A stretch of DNA of 32,087 nt from Tieghemiomyces parasiticus (lineage: Eukaryota > Kickxellomycota > Dimargaritomycetes > Dimargaritales > Dimargaritaceae), in assembly GCA_027575765.1 (NCBI GenBank), contig JANBPT010000528.1, positions 1 through 32,087 of the forward strand, given 5' to 3'. Below, in pieces: positions 1-10,617 of the stretch (its first letter is position 1; every line of letters starts with the position of its first letter). The position numbers and the translations under genes were made by a program. The notes under the pieces were generated by a model. It was not told the origin of the DNA. It saw only the letters and a program-made list of their open reading frames with translations, and did not search any database.

Positions 1-3000
1 CGCTGGACTCCAGCGGCCGGCAGTGGGGGCGTTACCTGTTGCGGTGGGGTAGGTGTCCCGGAGGACGGCCGGGATACGGTAACGAACTGTGGTTTGTCGG
101 TGTACCCTTCGTCGTCGGGGTTATCAAACCCAGGGCCTAGGTAAATCTGAACGGAAGGACTCTGGGACTCATCCGCGTTGAATCGTCGGGACCGCGTGGA
201 CGACGTCCGGGTCGAAGGTGCACGACGGGGCCCACCAGTGGCATACCGACCGTATCGATCAACCGTACCCGTGTGGCTACCGTTCTCTTCCTCATACTCA
301 CTCTCGTCCGGCCGGCCGATTAACCGCCCGGCCTCGTCACGGCCCTCGTAGAAACTTGTGGGGGTCTGCTTAGTGTGCATCTGATCCTCGAGCATGGACA
401 TGCGAAAATTGAGATGGTCAACCGTCCGGCCCAGGTGGGATGATTCATCCGTCACGAGCCGAGTGCGTGGCACGGCCAGTTGGGCACGAAGGGCAGCCGC
501 CTCGGTCTCGGCACGGAGCTGAGTCAACAGGCCACGGCGCACATCATCGGATAGGGATGGCGAGTGGTTCATGTATGGCAGCGTAATGGGTGACGAAGGA
601 CGGTCATCCGTCGACCCCGGAGTGACGTCGCTATCGTCATGACGGTTGGCCAGGTCTAGGAAACGGTGGTGGCCGCGGTGGGGCGTACTGGCTACCGCGA
701 GGCGAGGGGCACCAGGTGGCGCCGGGTACCGCTGCGAAACGTCCTGCACGGTGTCAGCCCCTGTCTCGCCCGTACGATGGCTTGGTCCGATGGTGCGCGC
801 ATACTTCTCCCACAGCTTGACGGTAGGCGTTGTAGAGACGGAGGAGCGTAGGAACGTCGGTGGTTGAGCATCGTGGGCCATCGGACCCGATCGGTTGACC
901 GGTGAGTAGGCGGGTATGGGCCTCCGGCCGTCAACACCCGCATTTTCATCCCGCCCTTCCCCATCGACCTCATCAGCGCTGACCCTTGCCTCCGGATCGA
1001 GTTCCACGGTAGCCGGCATTTTGCCGCGCGCCTTGGCCGACAGTCGACGCTGCGGAGCCGACGTGGTGTAAGCAGTGGTACGGGGCACCAATCCCTCCCT
1101 AAGCGGTGGGTTATTTACGCCTAGGAGTGAGGAGTCCATTGACGACGTCCAGTCTTCGGAGTTCTCATCCTGGGGCCCGACCGGTACTCCTAACTGAAGC
1201 GCGGTCACGTTCGCACGTCGGGCACCGATGGCCCGACCTTCCCCGGCACGGGTGCGAGCTGCCCGACGCTGGCGAATCGGGTAGGGGTGGTGGCCACGGC
1301 GTGGGGTCCCTCGCCTTCCTTCACGAGCATTCCTCTCGTCCTCAGATTCGGCGTTGTGCACGGCCGCCTCACAACTGCTACTAGAGTCGGTGACGGAGTG
1401 CTCCGCTCCGGAGCTGTAATGATCGACAGGGATCTCGTCGACTTCCTGAACGATTTGGATGTGCGGGTCTTGGTACTTCTGATACGATACCCGACGTTTC
1501 AGACCGGCTGGCTGCAGGGACTTGCGACTGGTAGAGGGACGACGCTGCAGTTGGTTGGTCGGCGGTGAAGCGGAGACGGACCGGGGAGTGGCAGCGACCG
1601 GCGCCTGAAGAGGGGAATGACCGGCACCGGAGGGACGCTGGTAGCTGAGAGTGTGATGGAGCCGGGAGGGCAAGGCCCGGGAAATGTCGGTGAGGCCGAG
1701 ACCTTCGGTTACTGGACCGTATCCGTCTGTCCTGTCGTACTGAGAGTCCATGGGCAACGACATGACCTCCACGGCGCGGGACGCCTCCATAAACGAAAAC
1801 GACTGGCGAGGGTGGCTCGCGGCCTGCTCGCGGGTGGCGCCGTGGAAGAGCTGGGACATGTCGCTGGGACCGTCCATGGAGTGATTGAGACTCGAAGTAT
1901 CTGAGTCCCCCTCTTCATATTTTCCATCCTCCCCCTCCTCCTCCTCCTCGCTGCGTTCGCCATCCTCCCAGCGGGAGTCACCGGGGTAAGTTGCGGGTCG
2001 AGCTAACGGGGACGAGGCAGTCGATTCACCGCCTGCAAAGGAGCGACGAGGAGGAGAGGGGGGCGGTTCCGAATCGGTAAAGTTAAACGTGTCGGTCATG
2101 ATGGCCTCGGGTATCACGTCGAGGTGGGCTTCAGGGACGAGTTCTGGATGGGTAGCTAGGAGTTCCTTACGGTGGCCGTACTCGACGACCGGCTGGTTAA
2201 GGTTGAGCATACTCGCCTCGTCATGCTGCAGGTCTGAACGGGAGAAAAGGTGGGCTGGGGCTGAAGGAGGGACGGCAGGTTGGGTGGATGACCGCGGCGG
2301 CGGTGGGGACGGGGCGCGGCCCAGGTGGTGTAACGGCGCACGCGGTGGGGATTGCGTCGCCGCGGTAGATGTGACGTGGAACAGCGGAACCTTTCTGCGG
2401 TTCAGTTTACGTTCCTGATTGGATAAAAAGTTTTCAAACAGCCCGCCAAACTCGCCGTCCGTGGGGTGACCATCAGAGTCGAGGATCGGCTTTTGAAGGA
2501 ACCGAAGGGACAGGAATGGCGGTCCGTCGGCCGTACGGGCGGGGGGATTATCGCTCTCTTCATCGTCGCTAGTCGCCGCGATGATCGCCACCGAATTTTT
2601 GCGCTGGAGGGTCGCACCCGGGGCGCCAAGAGGTGATGGAGTGGGGCCGGCCGGCGTCTTTGGAACTTCCAGGGCCTGTTGGAGATTTACTGTCGAGGGC
2701 AGTGACGGCAAGGAAACCAGGGGCGCTAGCACAGGAAGGTGCACACCCGGGACCAGGGGCTCCGGCCGGGGATCCTGGGCCCGTGGTAGGGCAGGCCTGG
2801 TCTCCATGGGAGGAGGGGGTGAAAACGATGGGCTCCGCATCCGACGGGTGGAGGCCCGGCGGACCGGGGCAGCGTGATTCGCCGACACGGCGCGGGGCTG
2901 GCGGTCAGCCACTGGGATGGGGAACCACTCCTGCGGAGTAGTTGTGAGCACAGGCGCGGCGCTGTCCCGTCGGTTCTGGTTCAAAACATCTCGTGTCAGG

Positions 3001-4775
3001 GCCTCGGCTAAAGAGTAGGCCTGGTCCAGTCCTGCAGGACTTTGGTGGAGTTGGGACGCCCGGTGTTTCAGGTCGGCTACCGGGGAGAGGGCTTTCCGGG
3101 GCCACTGGGCTGGGGGCGCGAGTGTCGGTTCTGGGGCCGCCGAGGGTGATTGGTAGTCATCGCGAAGGCTGACCTTGGTGCGGATGCGCGTCTTGGTACT
3201 AACGTTCGACCGCTTGGTGTGAAGTCGGTGTTCGGTTGCCCCATTTTCATCGCTACCGGAATGGGTCAATGGCGGGTATGACAAGACGCGGTTTCGGCGG
3301 CCAGAGCTCCGAGTGCGCGGCCCTGGGTCGTCGTACTCGACCGTCACCATCACCGACCGGGGCCGGTCGGCACCTTCGCCCGCCACGGCCAGGGAAGAGG
3401 TGCGACGGAGTAGTCCGGTGCGACGCGAGGGTTCTGGCGACTTGGGCACTGCAACCGACGGCCTGGAAGTAGGGGCGGGCTCCTCTACAGCTGGTGGTGA
3501 CACGTTCAACCGGCTTCGTTCTTTCTTACGCCGGCGTACGCGCCAATCGGCATCCGCCTGCAAGGTATTGCGTTCATCGCCTGAGGTTTCGCGAACCGAG
3601 GCTTCATACCCAGGCGGGTGGGGGTAAACCTGGGGATCGTGCTGTGGGATGGTGTGGGATGGCCGCAAGGCTGCCCGCCGGCGTTCGGAGGTTGTGTCCG
3701 GGCGGACTCGTCGGGATTCGCCTACGGTAACCCGACGACTGGCAGTAGGTACAGCGAGATACTGGGGGCCAGCCGCTGGAGCTGGCAGCGGCCGTCGGGT
3801 GGATGGACCCGCCCGCTGGCTGTACGTGGGTACGTCGTAAACCTCGGGAGTTTCCTCCCAATCCCCGGCCAACGACTCCTGATCCGCCCGCTCGTTAGGT
3901 GGGGTACCCCCGACACCAGTAGATACGGTAATGACGGGGGCTTTCCCCCATTTACGGGCGTTCCGTTCGGGCCCCATTCGAATCCGCGAACCGTTTCGCG
4001 AAGTCCGGGTTTGACGACGACCCCGCGAGGTGGGCGGGCTGAAGATGGTGGACCGGGAGTGCGTCTGGATGGCGGTGGTATAAGTGGGTTTCCAGTGGCT
4101 AGAACGTTTGCGGATCATGGGGAACAGTGGTCGCCCGAATAAACGTGGACGCCGGCGGCCAAAGTTGCTATTGGCACTGGTCTGGGAGCACCACGTGGAG
4201 AGGGACGAGACGGATTGGTTGGCGGGATGCGCGGGGCTTAGCAATGTAGCCGGGTCTAGTATGCTCGGTTGGTCCTCCTGGGCGCCTGGGGGCCGAGCAG
4301 GGTCCGGGCCGGCGACAGCCAGCGACGACGGCCGACGTGACGAAGAGTCGAGGGTCACTTTGGTGCGAGTGGACCGCACGGTGGGCATCCGTTGCGGAAC
4401 GTACCGCGGGTGGTCCGGCAGAGGAATGTGGGGACGCGGGGAGATGGAGGCAGGAATAATAGGCAGTTGACCGGATTGGCGGCGGGAGGGCCGGCGCACC
4501 AGGGCGTCGCGGTCAGGGCTGGGCGGGCGTGGCGTATCAGAGGGGTAATTCCCGGGCCTCGAATTGTAGTGATCCCTCTCCGTAATGTTGCGGTTGTAGT
4601 CAGGCGAGGGCGAGGTGGGAATGTGGACTTCCCGGCCTTCGTTGGCTTGGTCCTCGTCTGGCTGTGTCCCAGTCTCCGTGCGGGGATGCTTAGGACGCCG
4701 ACGCACTTTGCCAAGGAAGGCCAGAGCGGAGAAAATGGACGCGCCGGTGGACCGGCGGTGTGGTTCTTCCTGCAT
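1..4775 (-). CDS. Very large disordered basic protein, partial (3' end beyond left edge)
   Basis: Reading minus-strand triplets through the whole interval I find no stop from the TAA at 4805-4803 down to the left edge, so the frame holds at least 1591 codons after the first ATG (4775-4773). The protein is rich in Ser, Pro and Arg and mostly looks disordered. It starts MQEEPHRRSTGASIFSALAF. Visible elements are an NLS-like basic cluster RRRKKERSR near residues 414-421, a more ordered hydrophobic block near 754-790 (FLSLRFLQKPILDSDG), a five-Glu run near 943-947, and a short coiled-coil-like helix near 1412-1433 (GLLTQLRAETEAAALRAQ). I recognise no family or catalytic motif. A nuclear or scaffold role is only a guess. 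The ATG context (CCT before ATG) is weak, so an upstream exon or a later ATG is possible. An open frame of 4.8 kb is very unlikely by chance, even in GC-rich DNA. Confidence 0.85.
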   Translation of the reverse strand, partial: MQEEPHRRSTGASIFSALAFLGKVRRRPKHPRTETGTQPDEDQANEGREVHIPTSPSPDYNRNITERDHYNSRPGNYPSDTPRPPSPDRDALVRRPSRRQSGQLPIIPASISPRPHIPLPDHPRYVPQRMPTVRSTRTKVTLDSSSRRPSSLAVAGPDPARPPGAQEDQPSILDPATLLSPAHPANQSVSSLSTWCSQTSANSNFGRRRPRLFGRPLFPMIRKRSSHWKPTYTTAIQTHSRSTIFSPPTSRGRRQTRTSRNGSRIRMGPERNARKWGKAPVITVSTGVGGTPPNERADQESLAGDWEETPEVYDVPTYSQRAGPSTRRPLPAPAAGPQYLAVPTASRRVTVGESRRVRPDTTSERRRAALRPSHTIPQHDPQVYPHPPGYEASVRETSGDERNTLQADADWRVRRRKKERSRLNVSPPAVEEPAPTSRPSVAVPKSPEPSRRTGLLRRTSSLAVAGEGADRPRSVMVTVEYDDPGPRTRSSGRRNRVLSYPPLTHSGSDENGATEHRLHTKRSNVSTKTRIRTKVSLRDDYQSPSAAPEPTLAPPAQWPRKALSPVADLKHRASQLHQSPAGLDQAYSLAEALTRDVLNQNRRDSAAPVLTTTPQEWFPIPVADRQPRAVSANHAAPVRRASTRRMRSPSFSPPPPMETRPALPRAQDPRPEPLVPGVHLPVLAPLVSLPSLPSTVNLQQALEVPKTPAGPTPSPLGAPGATLQRKNSVAIIAATSDDEESDNPPARTADGPPFLSLRFLQKPILDSDGHPTDGEFGGLFENFLSNQERKLNRRKVPLFHVTSTAATQSPPRAPLHHLGRAPSPPPPRSSTQPAVPPSAPAHLFSRSDLQHDEASMLNLNQPVVEYGHRKELLATHPELVPEAHLDVIPEAIMTDTFNFTDSEPPPSPPRRSFAGGESTASSPLARPATYPGDSRWEDGERSEEEEEGEDGKYEEGDSDTSSLNHSMDGPSDMSQLFHGATREQAASHPRQSFSFMEASRAVEVMSLPMDSQYDRTDGYGPVTEGLGLTDISRALPSRLHHTLSYQRPSGAGHSPLQAPVAATPRSVSASPPTNQLQRRPSTSRKSLQPAGLKRRVSYQKYQDPHIQIVQEVDEIPVDHYSSGAEHSVTDSSSSCEAAVHNAESEDERNAREGRRGTPRRGHHPYPIRQRRAARTRAGEGRAIGARRANVTALQLGVPVGPQDENSEDWTSSMDSSLLGVNNPPLREGLVPRTTAYTTSAPQRRLSAKARGKMPATVELDPEARVSADEVDGEGRDENAGVDGRRPIPAYSPVNRSGPMAHDAQPPTFLRSSVSTTPTVKLWEKYARTIGPSHRTGETGADTVQDVSQRYPAPPGAPRLAVASTPHRGHHRFLDLANRHDDSDVTPGSTDDRPSSPITLPYMNHSPSLSDDVRRGLLTQLRAETEAAALRAQLAVPRTRLVTDESSHLGRTVDHLNFRMSMLEDQMHTKQTPTSFYEGRDEAGRLIGRPDESEYEEENGSHTGTVDRYGRYATGGPRRAPSTRTSSTRSRRFNADESQSPSVQIYLGPGFDNPDDEGYTDKPQFVTVSRPSSGTPTPPQQVTPPLPAAGVQ
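1935..1949 (+). repeat. (CTC)5 trinucleotide repeat inside the large ORF
   Basis: Five CTC units on the plus strand are read as GAG on the minus strand. They give the Glu run in an acidic segment of the large disordered protein. The length is a multiple of three, so unit gain or loss would keep the frame. Confidence 0.8.
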
Positions 4776-4805
4776 AGGCACCGAGCTTGAACGGGCGAGG
4801 CGTTA

Positions 4806-6350
4806 AGTGGTTCTGCGGAAGACTGTGGCGGCAAGGGCGTGCAGAAATAGGCTCAGTCCTGCAGACGCGAAGGTACCCGCGCGTGGGTGGACTTGACGGG
4901 TCGAGGCTGACGAGTTGAGGCAGGGGGAGGGAAAGGTGACGGCGGCACTGGCCCTAGAAATCCGCGACGGGACCAGACAGGCGGAGAGGAGGAGGATCGG
5001 TGAACAGACAGCGAACCTGTGGTAGGAGAGATGCGAGGACGTGCCCAACGGGGTTGGTAGGACACACGAGTCGGGCAGCAGGTAACCACAGCGGGGTGTG
5101 AAGCGTGAAACGAGGTGGGTGGTGCGCAAGGCGCGTGGAAAGAGAGTGGGGGCGAGGAACCAGAGTAAATAGGAATCACCAAAGGGAAGAGAGCCTGTGG
5201 CAGGTGAAACGCGTGCCAAATAGCAACGAGGGGAATGGTGGGGAGAGGCGGAGTTGCCACTATGGCGACGGGTACTACGTTGGGTGCGGGCCGGTCGCGG
5301 CTGGTGGGCACGGTTGTGGTCGGTGGGAGGCAGGGGGAAGGGGAAAGACGCGTGTGCGCGCTGGTACGGTGGCGTAGGCGTCGCGCCAGGGAAGGTGGGA
5401 GAGGGGGTGATGGCCGGAAGACAGCGGGAGGGGGGAGAGAGCCCGGAGCTGCACCAGTGTTAGCAGTGGCGTCGATGTGGCCAGCCGCGATTCGCTTTGT
5501 TCGACGAAGGAAGCAGATCGGCGGAAGAAACCTTAATTCCAGCCGCCAGATCAGAGGGTGTGCTGACTTTAAGCGGACTTGGCGGAGTTTCTAGTTGCGG
5601 AGGTGTAACCTGGTTGGGCAGCAGAGAACGACGCGTACACTGGCCAACCGGAAGGCGCGGTGGGGGGGAGGGAAGGCCGGAAACGTTTGGGCTGGCTTGC
5701 CACCCAAAAATCCGGCTGCGGTAGTAGGGGGAGGAAGGGCACGAGATCCGACGAGTCTGCTAGGTGGTACAAACTGGTGGCAGTAGGGATTGCCGTCGGG
5801 AACCCGGTAAGACCTTGCCGTGGACGCCAGGGGTGACGTAGGAGATAACGGTGAGGCCTAGGAGGTGCAAGTGGGCTGCAAATGAGGTCGTGGGGCAGAC
5901 CGTATGCGTGCGGCCAGGAAGGGCGGTGATGAGGGCACGCCGTGGGGAAAGCAGGCGATTGCAATGAGGGTACCGGAGTCGTTGCGATGAAGTGCCACAG
6001 GACGATTCGGCAAGCAGGTGGGCGGGGCAGGCCAGGAGTGAGCGAAGACGTTGGTTACACGCGCAGTAAAAGGGTTGCCCGAGAGTCTAGCAGAAGGGTG
6101 AACAGTGCCATCAATGTCAAGTGGACCGGCACTATGAACGAGAATAGCGTGGAGGGCCAGATTGGTAACACAGTGGAGGGATGATGCTGACGCGCGACAC
6201 GCGGGGAAATTGTAGGGAGGGGGCAGGGTACGTGATGTACACCGTCAATGAAGCAGAGTCGACTGGAAGGGGGTGGGTGGGCAGTGTACGCAGCCCGAGG
6301 TACCCATCTAGGAATGAATGTTTCCCCATACGAGTTGTCTGCAACCAGGT
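4806..6350 (-). promoter_or_regulatory. Pyrimidine-rich 5' leader/promoter region of the large minus-strand gene
   Basis: No convincing gene. The plus strand is strikingly purine-rich (long G/A tracts), so the transcript-sense minus strand is C/T-rich for about 1.5 kb directly upstream of the ATG at 4775. The many short frames on both strands have the monotonous composition expected of purine/pyrimidine tracts. I read this as promoter plus 5' leader. No clear TATA box lies close to the ATG. Confidence 0.45.
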
Positions 6351-8860
6351 AGCTCCGCTGTTGCATACTTGGGCTACCTAGCCGCCGGATTCCAGCCTGG
6401 TGCCACAATAGGGGGCCTCGACCATTTCCCTTGGGGTTCAGACCAGGTCGGTGCCACCTGCAAAGATGGCGTGGTACGACTGTCTTGGCCGCGCTCGACT
6501 GATATGCCCCCCGGCACGCGGATGGTCGTCACGGTACGGCCGCTATTGTTGCTTCAACATGCGACTTGGCTGCCTTCCCCCAGGTGTTGACACTTAGCAT
6601 TTGACGTACACCCCCTCCTCCCCTGTAAACGGCCAACTCGTGCCCATACCGTCATTACCCACCCCCGGCCATCAGGCTAGGCGCAAGGGGGACAGCTGGA
6701 ATAGGTGGAGTAGATAGGTGTGGGGCTGGGCTAGTGTGCTGACACGTGTCTCACTGTGCTGCAGCAGTGTTTTCTCGTGCCGCTGGACGAGTACGGCAGG
6801 TAAGCGGAAATGGGACTCATACAACCGAGGTCCAATTTATCCGTTAGCTAGGGAAATCGTTAGTTTCATATTGAGGGGTACATGGGCTGGGTAACGGCTG
6901 GACTGTCTAACCTCCCTAGTGACCAGGCCAGGAACACTGATGATGATGCGCCGGTACAATAGAGGTGTGGTAGAATCCTCAGGGTGCCCTACCAGCCGTG
7001 GAGCTTCAAGGGAAACTGATGCTTGACGAAGGCCACCCGCTCACCACAGGCCCACAATCGCCATTGCCACTGGACTGACCCCACCCACTCCTCGCCGCTG
7101 TACCCGAATCTTTATATAGGGGGTATATAGAAAACAAAGCGAATCCCTCCCCGTGTAGATCAGGACCTTGAGGCTGACGCTGCGAAGGGTGAGCGAGCGC
7201 CCAGGCACCTTGGCCTTTCGAATGATCGGCACGGGTGGAGCGCTTCCGGAACCCGCTTGTAGCCCAATCCATTGTAGCCGGTGTACAGGGCTTCAAAAGC
7301 CTAGGCGAGCCACCCCAGTTCCATGTCATCGTTCGACGGCCAAGCTTTTGTTATGAGTGGTGTTGCCCAGGCGGACCAATTCTGTATATGCGCTGGCTGA
7401 GCTGTATATGTTACGTATGCCAGGAAATGTGTAATCTAATAGGGCAAATCGGGGGTCAATAACTGCCAATCAATACGGGCGTTGGTCGAGAAAAGCGACA
7501 GCTCCTGGGTGCGTAGGGGGGTTTGGCTGGGGTAAATTGGTTCGACAGAACCATGCCATTTAGCAGACGAGCTAAGGAGCGAAGATATAGCAGAGGGGGG
7601 GGGGTGAATGTTGAGGCTGCCGACGGGCCTCCAAGCGTAGTTGGATCACTCCAGGATGTCAACACTATCCCCAAGCTACCACTCCTACCCACCTACTAAC
7701 ACGTAAGTGAAGGGGCGAAGGCGCATACTGGACGGGGTAGGAGAGGCTGGTGCTGAGATTGGAGAGGGCGCCTGGTGAGCCTCAGCTCCATGCTATGTGC
7801 GACCGTGGCCCACAGTACTTCTCCTGCCCTAATGCGGTACCCTGGCGGCTGTGACCCCATCACGGCCATACCCGAGCAACCCCCCCTCCCAACGGCTTAC
7901 ACATGCCATTTTCTTGCATGCTCTACACAGCGGACCGTGGCTGATGACTATCTGCGTCACTTGGGCGACGGTAGCCCCGCTTGTGGCATAGATAGAACAC
8001 AGCCTAGAGGGCAGGTGAGGGGTGCACTTAGCGGGCATAGCAAATCCCCCACGGCGGCCGGCCGAGGCATCTGGCATTCATCAAATAATCAATAAATAAT
8101 GAAGGCCGGTTGATTGCCGTAAACGGAGGACAGGATTGGTGGGCTCTGTATCCCCCCCCCCTCCTTCATCAACCCACATAGCCAACTCTTGAGGGCAGCC
8201 ACAATGGGCCTTCTCGCAACTGCGAGCCCAGCCCGCCCGTCCTCTGGCAGTGCCGCTCTTAGCAGACCCACAATCTGCCTGTGCGCCTGGCCTACACCAC
8301 AGGAGAGACCGGCATCCACCCAGGTGTGATCGCCCCACTTCACGCACCTCCTCCGTCCTCTGGTGCGGCCGAGTTGTTTTGATTTCGATGACGGGCGTGC
8401 GCGCCCCATGAACCCTACTCACCACCCTGAGGCCTGCATATGGTCATAGTCTATAATCCCACCCAGGATCTTCTAACACACAACCACAACCCACCGGCGA
8501 CCCATATACACCACCACCACGGGCAGCTGGCCGCCGAGGGTCCTTAGCAACCCAGAGAATTAACCAGACCCACTCCACTCTTGTCGGTTGTGGGTGCGAG
8601 AGTGTATGCGTGTCTGTTGTGGCCGGCTGCCGTTCTTTTTTCCAGCTGAGCATTATTACGTCGTCACACATCTCCCTTCTAAGCAAGCCCGGGTGCGGTG
8701 GATGTCTGCACCCCTCGACCCAACCTCTCGCACGTTGGGTGGCCAAGTGGATGGCCCTTGAGCAAAGGTTGATAGGCTGGGTGTGAGTAACAACAGGTGA
8801 GAAGGGAGGGTGGAAAGTGTATGCGCGTCTCGCTGCTCCATTGCTGAGCATTGCACCTTC
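6351..8860. other. Central part of the 5.8 kb divergent intergenic region, no gene seen
   Basis: Mixed composition with no frame that looks like a conserved protein. Landmarks are a pair of TATA-like blocks facing both ways at 7111-7130, a G run near 7593-7601, a C run near 8151-8162, and scattered donor-like motifs (GTAAGC near 6798, GTAAGT near 7703) without exons I could connect. It may hold distal promoter elements or a noncoding transcript. Confidence 0.4.
7111..7130. promoter_or_regulatory. Back-to-back TATA-like elements
   Basis: TTTATATAGG is followed at once by GGGTATATAG. On the minus strand this reads CTATATACCCCCTATATAAAG, which contains a good TATATAAAG box about 2.3 kb upstream of the large minus-strand ORF. 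No coding gene starts just downstream on either strand, so the target is unknown. It could drive a long leader or a noncoding RNA. Confidence 0.3.
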
Positions 8861-10617
8861 TAAACTACTTTGTTCTGAACGGGGCCCCTCGTTCCCTCTC
8901 TCGACGACTTCAAAGGGAGAGAGTTCACGCGCACCCGCCTGCCCCTTTCCACCCCACCCCTGAGCCTATGCTCCTGGCTTCTCCACTGCCGCTGTTTATA
9001 AACCCACCGTTACAGCGGTCCTTTAGCATCTTCCTTTCCGGCCTCCGCTATTTCATCCGTCTATCTTTTCTGGGACCTACTGCGCTTCTCCGTTGCCGCT
9101 GACTTCCAACAGTCTCCGCCTAGCATAAATCTTGCCAACTGCCTGCCTTGCTACTTCCTCCCTAAGTTCCGTCAACGATACCACTCTTCTATATTCCAAC
9201 AACGCTTCCGCTGACATCGCCCGGGGCCGCTCTCGCACTCCCTCTGTCGCATAGCCAGCTGCTTTTCCCCCGTACCTTTTTAGCCGCTCCACTTTTACCT
9301 TGTCCACCATTCAGTTTCGTTCCTCTGGCCCCACGCTTAGCAATCACCCCTCCCCGGGTCCTGAGCCACAGGATCTGTTTGTCCCTTCACCGCTCCTGAC
9401 AGTCGTCGCCGTCTGCCGATGTTACACGGTCTTCGCACTTGGCCGCTTTTTCTCATTCTAACAACCATCCTCCTCACCGTTATGCCCACCCCGTCCAGCT
9501 TTTGACTGCGGCCAGCCTTATACCCCAGAACTCCCAGCCTTTACTGACCCGTGTCGTCTGGACTAACAAAACCACACTGGCTTGATTCTCTCGCCACTCA
9601 CTCTTTCACGATTACCGTCAGCCGCTGCATAATCTCTATTACTCTTAGGTTAACTGATCCACAGTGTCCTCTCCTCCTCCCACGGTTGTGGTGTCTTGTC
9701 ACCTTCCTTCCCTCCCAACGCCACGCACGCTACTCACCCTCTCCCACCCCCCTCTTGTGACGCTGTCACCGGACGGCATTGTGAGTCCCTGACCCTCTCC
9801 TCCCCCCGCTCACGATCCTGGACCTTATCCACCCAGCTCGTCCTGTTTAGCAATACTTTGACTCGCGTACGTCCCCCCGGACCCTTGTGTCGTCTACATA
9901 GCCTCACTAGTTTCCTCTCGGGGTGCCTTATCTCCTCTTCACTTCGTAGCCCCTCCCCCCCTCCATTGCCGCGTAGGCACTCGCACCTGTTCAGGTTGTC
10001 CCGCTGAGCCATTGCGCCACTCGTGTTCCCTTTCTACATACTTATCAGAGGACCCTGACTATCCCCACCGGCCAAGGTGACTCACCGATCCGTATTCGCC
10101 AGACTAATCCTACGGCCGAGTTTATAACCAGTCTATCTATCTATCTCTCGCGTTCCTCCGGCTGCCATTTCCGACACCCTCCAGCCCTCTACCTGCGAGT
10201 CGCCAGCGCCACGAGCCGCCCTACATACTTTTCCGCCGCTCATTACGGTGCAACCCTGCCTTCCCCATCCCGCCGGCGTTTATATGCCACCCGTCGCGTA
10301 TTGCGTAATCCGCTTTGCCAACGCCATATGGGCGTAGCCCACTTCCCCTTCGGCCGTGTCTCTCTTTAGCTCACCTTACCGACAGAGTATTCGCGTTCCC
10401 CGTCCCGCCTGCAATAATTATTGGCCCAGTCCACTCCAACGTAGCTCTAATCCACCCCACCTAAAAGCAGCCCATCACCGCTCACGCGAGTACTCTGCAT
10501 CGATTTTATCTCCCTCTGCCAGCGGCCACATACGCTCCCCGTCCCGGGCTCCTCCGCTCGCGGGTCCTTCGCGTCCCCTCTCCATCCAGCGCCCACAGTC
10601 CTTTGCCAGCTACCATC
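8861..10617 (+). promoter_or_regulatory. Pyrimidine-rich 5' leader/promoter of the cyclin gene
   Basis: About 1.75 kb directly upstream of the cyclin ATG is strongly C/T-rich on the plus strand, the mirror of the leader of the divergent neighbour. It contains several short upstream reading frames and no protein-like frame. A long leader with upstream frames would fit translational control known for some fungal G1 cyclins, but nothing here proves that. Confidence 0.45.
10132..10146 (+). repeat. (TCTA)n tetranucleotide repeat
   Basis: Nearly four TCTA units lie in the pyrimidine-rich leader upstream of the cyclin gene. It is a short microsatellite with no evident function. Confidence 0.7.

Noticed and set aside
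3618..4142. 174-codon plus-strand frame
   Set aside because: It is antisense to the uninterrupted giant minus-strand frame, which is nine times longer.
8081..8425. Overlapping minus-strand frames of 106 and 114 codons
   Set aside because: Two frames are equally open over the same GC-rich stretch and neither shows family motifs, so neither is preferred.
9077..9310. 77-codon minus-strand frame starting MVDKVKVERLKRYGG
   Set aside because: It looks charged and protein-like, but purine-rich strands always give Lys/Arg/Glu/Gly. It lies in the pyrimidine-rich cyclin leader and has no family match.
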